NCBI GenBank assembly: GCA_012510745.1 | Contig: JAAZHK010000027.1 | Location: 1 to 12,752 of the forward strand | Reading direction: 5' to 3' | From: Mycoplasmatota bacterium | GTDB taxonomy: Bacteria; Bacillota_I; Bacilli_A; RF39; UBA660 | Length of the DNA: 12,752 nt | In this document: in pieces, positions 7,176-12,752 of the stretch | Layout of the letters: each line of letters starts with the position of its first letter | Position numbering within the stretch: position 1 is the first letter of the stretch | The notes under the pieces: model-generated | Told to the model about the DNA's origin: nothing | Seen by the model: only the letters and a program-made list of their open reading frames with translations | The model's database searches: none | Position numbers and translations under genes: made by a program

Positions 7176-7347
7176 ATTTTTCATTTTTCTTTAATGTTTT
7201 AATTTCTTTAGTCGAAAGTCTTACTTTCTTACCATTTTCTAACTTAACCGTTTGAAGATTTAATTTTTGTTTCTTTGGTGATGTATTAAGTGCATGTGAT
7301 CTCTTTTTGGCAAAGTTTGGTTTTCTATTAGTTAAATTTATGGCCAT
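7174..7347 (-). CDS. rpmB: 50S ribosomal protein bL28
   Basis: Large-subunit ribosomal protein, 57 residues (family usually about 61-64). Translating the reverse strand gives MAINLTNRKPNFAKKRSHALN, then a basic KKQKLNLQTV and VRLSTKEIKTLKK; the pattern GKKPxFGxxRSHA-N....NLQ.V..ENGK..R..VSTK is that of bL28. Residues equivalent to the N-terminal Cys of zinc-binding forms are absent, so this is the Cys-less form. The start is strongly marked by AAAGGAGGAGT 3 nt upstream on the minus strand. It is the only minus-strand gene seen and is shorter than common ORF cut-offs. It converges on rseP and diverges from dnaE, with its own promoter. Confidence 0.9.
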   Translation of the reverse strand: MAINLTNRKPNFAKKRSHALNTSPKKQKLNLQTVKLENGKKVRLSTKEIKTLKKNEK

Positions 7348-7379
7348 GGTACTCCTCCTTTAGTCATGTTTGCTTATTA

Positions 7380-7408
7380 ACTTTATCATAATTACTGTAA
7401 TAAGTCAA
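7380..7408 (-). promoter_or_regulatory. Promoter of rpmB (minus strand)
   Basis: On the minus strand TTGACT (7408-7403), a 17-base spacer ending in TGA, and TAAAGT (7385-7380). The TG makes an extended -10. The leader would be about 26 nt and carries AAAGGAGGAGT. Confidence 0.68.
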
Positions 7409-7435
7409 ATAAATCTAATTAAAATTAATAAAATA

Positions 7436-7444
7436 TGTTAAAAT
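7436..7444 (+). promoter_or_regulatory. Putative extended -10 promoter of dnaE
   Basis: TGT followed by TAAAAT (7439-7444). No good -35 box is found at 16-18 bases upstream, so this rests on the extended -10 alone. The predicted start near 7451 gives a leader of about 16 nt. It diverges from the rpmB promoter in a 119-base intergenic region. Confidence 0.5.
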
Positions 7445-7466
7445 AATATTAGAGGAAGTGATAGAG

Positions 7467-10391
7467 ATGTATATACCCTTGTATATTAAAACTAATTATA
7501 GTTTACTATCTAGTTTAATTGATATTGACTCTTTAATTAAATATGCTAAAGATAAACAACTTCCCTATATAAGCATAGTTGATAATAATATGTATGGAGT
7601 TATAGAATTTTATCAAAAATGCTTAAAAAACAACCTAAAACCTATTATAGGACTTGATATTATAATTGATAATCAAACTGTTTTATTGTATGCTAAAAAT
7701 TATGAAGGATATCAATCTTTAATGAAAATATCTACTATTCAAAGTGGAAGACCATTAACTTTGTTGGATATAGAAAAACACTATTTATCATTAATCGTTA
7801 TTTTACCTTGTTCTTCTATTAATTTATATAAGAATTTTATAAAGATTTTCCCTGATTTATATATTGGTTATACAAATAAAGAAGAAGAAAAAAAACTAAT
7901 TGGTAAAGATTATAAATTAGTGTTTATAAATAAAGCTTTATATTTAAATGAGAATGATCAAAAATATTTAAAGTACTTATATTTAATTAGAGATGGTAAA
8001 ACAATTGCAGATGAAGCTTTTAAAAATGAATATAATAATAATGCTTTATTAACAGACGTTACTGGTATTGACAAAGATAGTATTTTTAATACCGAAGAGA
8101 TTGCAAATCAATGTCATGTAATATTTCCACCTAGCAAGCTTGAATTACCTATTTATAATAATCTTAAAGATCAATATGATTATTTGGTTAAGTTGAGCAT
8201 AGCAGGCCTTAAAAAACGTTTAACAATAGTTAATGACATTTACCAAAATAGATTAAAATATGAATTAGAGATTATTAACGAAATGGGTTTTTCTAATTAT
8301 TTTTTAATTGTGTATGATTTTATTAAATTTGCAAAACAAAATAATATTTTAGTTGGTCCTGGTCGAGGAAGCGCAGCGGGTTCTTTAGTTAGTTATTCCT
8401 TAGGTATTACAGATGTAGATCCTATAAAATATGATTTATTATTTGAAAGATTTTTAAATCCTAATCGTGTAACGATGCCCGATATTGATACAGACTTTCC
8501 TGATGTTTACCGAGATCAAATAATTGAATATGTTACTAATAAATATGGCAATAAAAAAGTAGCCGGAATTATTACCTTTGGAACATTAGGTGGTAAACAA
8601 GTATTAAGGGATGTTGGTAGGATTTTAAACATTCCTATTTATAAAATAGACGAATTATCTAAATTAATCAATTTTAAAGAAACTTTAAAACAAGCGTATC
8701 AAAATAATATTAATTTTAGCAATATTATTGATAGTGAAGATCGTTTAAAACTATTATATGATATAGCTATTCATATTGAAAAATTTCCAAGACATACCTC
8801 AGTTCATGCTGCTGGTATTGTCATGAGTAAATGCCCTTTAGATGAAACAATCCCTTTGGTCTATAATAATAACAGTTATATTACAGCTTATTCTATGGAT
8901 TATTTAGAAGATTTAGGTTTGTTAAAGATGGATTTTCTAGGCCTTAAAAATTTAACTACTATTATGAATATTATCAAAGATATTAATCTACAAAATGATG
9001 AAAAAATAGACTTTAATAAAATTCCTTTAAATGATTCTAAAACTTTAAAACTATTTGCCGATGGAAAGACCTTAGGTATTTTTCAATTTGAAAGCGAAGG
9101 AATGCGTAAATTTTTAAAGAAATTAAAACCAAGTTGTTTTGAGGATTTATTTGCTGCTAATGCCTTATTTAGACCAGGACCTTCTAATAATATAGATACT
9201 TATATTAAACGTCGTCACGGCAAAGAGGAAGCAACCTATATTGATGAACGATTAAAGCCTATTTTAAAAAATACTTACGGGATTATTATTTATCAAGAGC
9301 AAATTATGCAAATTGCATCTTTAGTAGCATCATATACATTAGGTGAGGCCGATATTTTAAGAAGAGCTATGAGCAAAAAAAATAAAGAGATTATTTTAAA
9401 AGAAAAAAATAAATTTATTGAATCAGCTTTAAAAAATGACTATTCATTCAATAAAGCCGAGGAAATATTTAGTTTAATTCTTAAATTTGCTAATTATGGT
9501 TTTAATAGATCTCATTCTGTAGCTTATTCTATTATTGCTTATAAAATGGGTTATTTAAAAGCTCATTATCCTAAATATTTTTATAGTAACCTTCTTACTA
9601 GTGTCATAGGAAGCGAAATTAAAACAAAAGAATATATTTATGAATTAAAAGCTAATCAATTAGAAATTTTGCATCCAGATATTAATTTAAGTATGGATTA
9701 CTATACTGTTAGTGATGAAGGGATTAGATTGCCTTTATCAGCAATTCGTTCTGTTGGAATTATAGCAGCTAAAGATATTATTAATAGTCGTCAAAAAGAA
9801 CCGTTTGAAGATATCTTTGATTTTATTTCACGGACTAAAACAAGAAGTATTACGAAAAGAGTTTTAGAATCTTTAATTAATGCTTCATGTTTTAAATCTT
9901 TTAGTTATAATAAAGCGACTCTTCATAGTAATATTGATAATATTATTAACTATGGTGAATTAACAAATGAGCTAGATAAAGAATTCGTTTTAAAACCAGA
10001 AATAGATTTAGTAAATGAATATAGTGATAATCTTCAAATGCAACAAGAAAAAGAATTATTTGGTTTTTATTTAAAAGATCATCCTGTCACAAAATGTAAA
10101 AATAAATATCAGAATATTATTAATTTAAAAGATATTGCTAATTATTATAATAAAATTATCGATTTAATTGTTTTAATCGATAATATTAAAGTAATCACTA
10201 CTAAAAACAATGAAGAAATGGCATTTATTACCGGAAGTGATGAAGAATCAAACATAGAACTACTACTATTTCCTAAAATCTATCAAAAGAATAATAACTT
10301 TCAAAAAAATGATGTAATCTTAATTAAAGGTAAAGTAGAAAAACGTTTTGATAAAATACAAGTAATTGTTAATAATATAAAAAAAGCTTAT
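7467..10391 (+). CDS. dnaE: DNA polymerase III subunit alpha, DnaE type
   Basis: Family C replicative polymerase; in Firmicutes with PolC, DnaE extends RNA primers on the lagging strand. 975 residues from ATG 7467, shorter than B. subtilis DnaE (about 1115) but complete in layout: PHP (1 to about 200), polymerase core with GPGRGSAAGS, catalytic PDIDTDFPD (Asp339 and Asp341) and LKMDFLGLK (Asp489), HTSVHAAGI, FRPGP, YQEQIMQI and NRSHSVAYS, then helix-hairpin-helix (SAIRSVGIIAA) and a C-terminal OB fold (DNIKVITTK to KRFDKIQVI). The PHP metal motifs are lost: HLHVHS reads PLYIKT and the DHG motif reads DNN, so no PHP exonuclease is expected. GAGGAAGTGAT precedes the ATG; GTG 7458 lies inside it. 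The stop codon TAA occupies 10392-10394. Confidence 0.96.
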
Positions 10392-10393
10392 TA

Positions 10394-10424
10394 AAAGAAG
10401 AAATTAAATTTCTTCTTTATTTTA
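10394..10424 (+). terminator. Terminator after dnaE
   Basis: AAAGAAGAAAT (10394-10404) and ATTTCTTCTTT (10408-10418) make a perfect 11-bp stem with a 3-base loop, followed by ATTTTA. It begins at the last base of the dnaE stop codon. Confidence 0.75.
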
Positions 10425-10444
10425 GTTATTAAATATATTATAAT
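10416..10444 (+). promoter_or_regulatory. Possible promoter of the sortase gene
   Basis: TATAAT at 10439-10444 with a poor -35 (TTTATT, 10416-10421) 17 bases upstream that falls within the dnaE terminator. TTTAGT (10421-10426) with TAATAT (10444-10449) is an alternative. A promoter is expected here because a strong hairpin separates the genes. Confidence 0.4.
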
Positions 10445-10471
10445 AATATATAAGAATAAGGAGGTGGACCA

Positions 10472-11575
10472 TTGAATAATCCAAAAGATAATAATTCTGA
10501 TATTGAAATAATCGATAAAGGAAAAGTTATTGAAGAAGAACCAGTTGTTAATGAATATACAATGGTTATATACCCCGAAGTTCTAAAAAAAGCCAAAATA
10601 AAGGCCCTTTCTAAAGTAAAGTTAAACAAAGAAGTGGCAGATGATATAAGAAAAGTCGTGCAGGAAGAATTTAATGATGAAAATATTAATTATAGTTTAA
10701 AAAAAGTAGAGAACATTAAGTTTTCTTCAGCTAAAATAAATATGTTAAATCCTCCTAAAAAATATAAACAGATGATAAAAATTAAACATGCTTTACGGAA
10801 TTCTATTGCTATTATTTGTTTAATTGTTGCAGGTTTTATTTTAAATATTGTCTATAATTATTACGAAGACCAAAAAGAAGCTAAAATACAAGTAGAGGAA
10901 TTAAAAAATCGTTTAGAATCAGAATACAGCGAGATTTCTAATATTTCATTAACGCTTGAACAACAAGAGGAAGTTCAAGCTGAGATAACTGATACTAAAA
11001 TGGGAGGAACTGGTCTAAATAACAATGAATCTTTTAAATATTATCATTCTAAAAATAGTGATACTGTAGGTTACTTAGAAATAAAAAATACTGATATTTC
11101 TTATCCTGTTGTTCAAGCTAGTGATAATAAATATTATTTAAATAATGGTTTTTATAAACAAAGTACATCTGCAGGTTGGATCTTTGCTGATTATCGTAAT
11201 GCTTTTCCCAATTTAAGTCAAAATACGATTATTTATGGTCACAATTTAAAGGGTACAGATATTATGTTTGGAACTTTAAAAAAGACTTTAACTGACCAAT
11301 GGTTAAATAATAAAGATAATCATTTTATTAAATTCAATATTAAAGATCACGAATACCGCTGGCAAGTATTTTCTATTTATACTACAACACCAGATTTTAA
11401 TTATATTGATGTAAGTTTCACTAAAGAAAATTTTACTTCTTTTACACAAAAAATTAAAGGCATGAGTGTTAGATTTTTCGATGTCTCAATTGATCAAGAT
11501 GATAAAATATTAACCTTATCAACTTGTTACACTTCAACAAAGCGATTAGTTCTTCACGCTAAATTAATCGATTAA
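10472..11575 (+). CDS. srtB: Class B-type sortase with long cytoplasmic N-terminal region
   Basis: Membrane-bound cysteine transpeptidase that links surface proteins or pilins to the cell wall. 367 residues. One membrane helix lies at about 110-131 (SIAIICLIVAGFILNIVYNY), then a Glu/Lys-rich likely coiled coil (about 132-172), and the catalytic domain from about 185. Catalytic residues seen are His257 in YGHNLKG, Cys352 in TLSTC and Arg358 in STKR. YYLNNGF and GWIFADYRN match class B sortases. The N-terminal 108 residues before the membrane helix are charged and presumably cytoplasmic; classic SrtB has only a few residues there. The start is TTG 10472, chosen for the strong AAGGAGGTGG 4 nt upstream. 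It stands alone between two hairpins, and no sorting-signal protein is in the window, so its substrate is unknown. Class B is favoured over others by motif only. Confidence 0.88.
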   Translation: MNNPKDNNSDIEIIDKGKVIEEEPVVNEYTMVIYPEVLKKAKIKALSKVKLNKEVADDIRKVVQEEFNDENINYSLKKVENIKFSSAKINMLNPPKKYKQMIKIKHALRNSIAIICLIVAGFILNIVYNYYEDQKEAKIQVEELKNRLESEYSEISNISLTLEQQEEVQAEITDTKMGGTGLNNNESFKYYHSKNSDTVGYLEIKNTDISYPVVQASDNKYYLNNGFYKQSTSAGWIFADYRNAFPNLSQNTIIYGHNLKGTDIMFGTLKKTLTDQWLNNKDNHFIKFNIKDHEYRWQVFSIYTTTPDFNYIDVSFTKENFTSFTQKIKGMSVRFFDVSIDQDDKILTLSTCYTSTKRLVLHAKLID

Positions 11576-11580
11576 AATTA

Positions 11581-11605
11581 AAAAAGGCAAAAGAAGCCTT
11601 TTTTT
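11581..11605 (+). terminator. Rho-independent terminator after the sortase gene
   Basis: AAAAAGGC (11581-11588) and GCCTTTTT (11596-11603) form an 8-bp stem with a 7-base loop and an unbroken T tract. The clearest terminator in the window. Confidence 0.88.
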
Positions 11606-11606
11606 A

Positions 11607-11635
11607 TTCCCAAAAAAATTTATATATGGTATATT
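11607..11635 (+). promoter_or_regulatory. Putative promoter of the 276-residue unknown gene
   Basis: TTCCCA (11607-11612), a 17-base spacer ending in TGG, and TATATT (11630-11635): an extended -10. The predicted start near 11642 gives a leader of about 21 nt. Confidence 0.58.
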
Positions 11636-11662
11636 AATAAAAGAAGTATGGATGTGATATTA

Positions 11663-12493
11663 ATGGAAATTGAATTTATAGTTAATGATTATTTATTAGC
11701 GTGGAATTTATTATATCGAGGATCTATTTCTCCCGAAATTCATTTGTTAAAACAAAAATTATGGTATAATCATAAAAAATTATACCGTAAATTAAATAAA
11801 GAGAATGTTGAAATTTTAAAAAATATTAATGATTTTATTCCAGATAATGACACTCTCTATAATTTTGTTTTTGATTTTGATAGTTTTGATAAAATTAAAA
11901 AAGCTACCAATAAACATCGATTAGAATTAATGAAAGTATGGGATTGTAATCATAAAAAAATAAGAAGATTATTGAAAGAAATTCTTAAATTCGAAATTAT
12001 TGATAGATATAGTATTATTGTAGTACATCCTACTTTGGATGTATCTGAATACATGCCTAATATAAAGGAAAAAAACATTGTATGGGGACGTAAAACGGAT
12101 TTAGATGACGTAATTAATACATTAATTAATATTATTTATCACATTGTAAAATATGAAATGTCATATCTAGAAGAAAAAGATAAAAAGATATTTGAAACTA
12201 TTATTAATTTAGCTATTAAAAAAGAGTTATATACGAAAATAAGTGGTACTAGTAAATATGTTGATATGGAAAAAGATATTTTAGCTAGAAAATTATACCC
12301 TTATTGGTTAATGTATTTAGGTGCTAATAAATCAGAAATGTTAAATTATATGATGCGAGATAAAATAGTATTTGATGTAGATCGTTATAAGGTTGATACT
12401 CTTTTAATGAAAACTGATTTATATGGTTTTCTAGAATATTGCATTAAAGAAAAAGATAAGATTTTAAATTTAGAAAATTTTGAAATTATTTAA
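11663..12493 (+). CDS. Hypothetical protein, 276 aa, family not recognised
   Basis: I do not recognise the family. The protein has no signal peptide and no clear membrane helix; it is rich in Lys, Ile, Leu, Asp and Glu and looks cytoplasmic and mostly helical. Features visible: a Tyr/Trp-containing N-terminus (YLLAWNLLYRG), VVHPTLDVSEYMP near 120-131, a strand-like NIVWGRK (138-144), and helix TLINIIYHIVKYEM (153-166) with His160 and Glu165. The last recalls the place of an HExxH helix in zincin peptidases but lacks that motif, so peptidase ancestry is only a guess. LYPYWLMYLG (211-220) and YMMRDKIVFDVDRY follow. ATG 11663 is preferred over ATG 11648 because GGATGTGAT precedes it at 11650-11658. 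It has its own promoter and a hairpin before polC; codon use resembles its neighbours. Confidence 0.75.
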   Translation: MEIEFIVNDYLLAWNLLYRGSISPEIHLLKQKLWYNHKKLYRKLNKENVEILKNINDFIPDNDTLYNFVFDFDSFDKIKKATNKHRLELMKVWDCNHKKIRRLLKEILKFEIIDRYSIIVVHPTLDVSEYMPNIKEKNIVWGRKTDLDDVINTLINIIYHIVKYEMSYLEEKDKKIFETIINLAIKKELYTKISGTSKYVDMEKDILARKLYPYWLMYLGANKSEMLNYMMRDKIVFDVDRYKVDTLLMKTDLYGFLEYCIKEKDKILNLENFEII

Positions 12494-12521
12494 AATATCA
12501 TGATTAATCATGATACTTTTT
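12492..12521 (+). terminator. Hairpin between the unknown gene and polC
   Basis: TATCATGA (12496-12503) and TCATGATA (12508-12515) pair perfectly around TTAA; four A upstream can pair with four T downstream across a bulged C. Could be a terminator or a partial attenuator before polC, since no good polC promoter is seen after it. Confidence 0.55.
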
Positions 12522-12533
12522 AAGAGGTATAGT

Positions 12534-12752
12534 ATGGATAAAAAGATGGAGGATTTATTAAAAAAAATAAAGCTTAATAATAATTATTTTGAAACATTGA
12601 ATGATGCAACTATTGAAAAAATTGTTATTGATTCCAAAAAAAACAGATGGAATGTTATTTTTAATAAAGAAACAAAATTAAATATTGACTGTTATAAAGC
12701 GTTACTTGATTCTTTTCAACAACAATATCCTGATAAAGAGATACTGTTAACA
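12534..12752 (+). CDS. polC: DNA polymerase III PolC, N-terminal fragment (runs off the window)
   Basis: The first 73 codons are open to the right edge. The translation begins MDKKMEDLLKKIKLNNNYFE and contains TIEKIVIDSKKNRWNVIF, then YKALLDSFQQQYP. This matches the start of Gram-positive PolC as I recall it from B. subtilis (LLQQINM...F, IKKLTIHKASKSWHFHF, YDTL). PolC is the main leading-strand replicase with built-in 3'-5' exonuclease. Only its N-terminal domain is visible, so the call relies on a weakly conserved region. ATG 12534 has AAGAGGT 5 nt upstream. rseP and polC are commonly near each other in Firmicutes, which supports the call. Confidence 0.78.
   Translation, partial: MDKKMEDLLKKIKLNNNYFETLNDATIEKIVIDSKKNRWNVIFNKETKLNIDCYKALLDSFQQQYPDKEILLT

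Noticed and set aside
7348..7466. A regulatory RNA or riboswitch in the rpmB-dnaE divergent region
   Set aside because: The 119 bases are filled by two promoters and short leaders; no structured element was found.
10438..10629. Minus-strand frame of 63 codons at the start of the sortase gene
   Set aside because: Opposite a well-supported gene and its ribosome site, with no signal of its own.

Overview
The window reads as a low-GC, Gram-positive type chromosome of the Bacilli/Mollicutes side of the Firmicutes. Protein-coding DNA is very AT-rich, Shine-Dalgarno sites follow the GGAGGTGAT pattern, and gene families and orders recall Bacillus (tsaE-tsaB-rimI-tsaD; uppS-cdsA-rseP; dnaE and polC). 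The 5S rRNA is only about 106 nt, a length known from Mollicutes, yet TGG encodes Trp throughout and no frame needs TGA as a sense codon, so the standard bacterial code applies. A UppS and a sortase suggest a cell wall and surface-anchored proteins. My best guess is an uncultured, wall-bearing Bacilli lineage related to Mollicutes (RF39- or Erysipelotrichales-like). This is inference, not a match to a named genome.

Layout. 1-919 is the 3' part of a 23S rRNA gene (domain V peptidyl transferase centre to the 3' end), followed by 5S rRNA at 979-1084. No tRNA gene follows. From a promoter at 1135-1164, tsaE, tsaB, rimI and tsaD form a tightly overlapping operon for the t6A37 tRNA modification, with the RimI acetyltransferase embedded. 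A 48-residue single-pass membrane protein with its own promoter follows, then two hairpins and a perfect inverted repeat around the -35 box of the rpsP promoter. rpsP-khpA (ribosomal protein bS16 and a KH RNA-binding protein) end at a hairpin. A new promoter drives uppS-cdsA-rseP (undecaprenyl diphosphate synthesis, CDP-diacylglycerol synthesis, site-2 protease).

A bidirectional terminator separates rseP from a short convergent gene on the minus strand, rpmB (bL28, 57 aa). rpmB and dnaE are divergently transcribed from a 119-base intergenic region. dnaE encodes a short but complete DNA polymerase III alpha subunit with a PHP domain that lacks its metal ligands. It is followed by a class B-type sortase with an unusually long cytoplasmic N-terminus, an unrecognised 276-residue protein, and the first 73 codons of polC running off the right edge.

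The genes are mostly housekeeping: translation (rRNA, t6A, bS16, bL28), envelope lipid and precursor synthesis, intramembrane proteolysis and replication. The less ordinary parts are the sortase N-terminus, the unknown protein before polC, the small membrane protein, the operator-like repeat before rpsP, and a recurrent promoter style (extended -10, 5' leaders of about 10-26 nt). I saw no IS element, CRISPR array, phage gene or tRNA.
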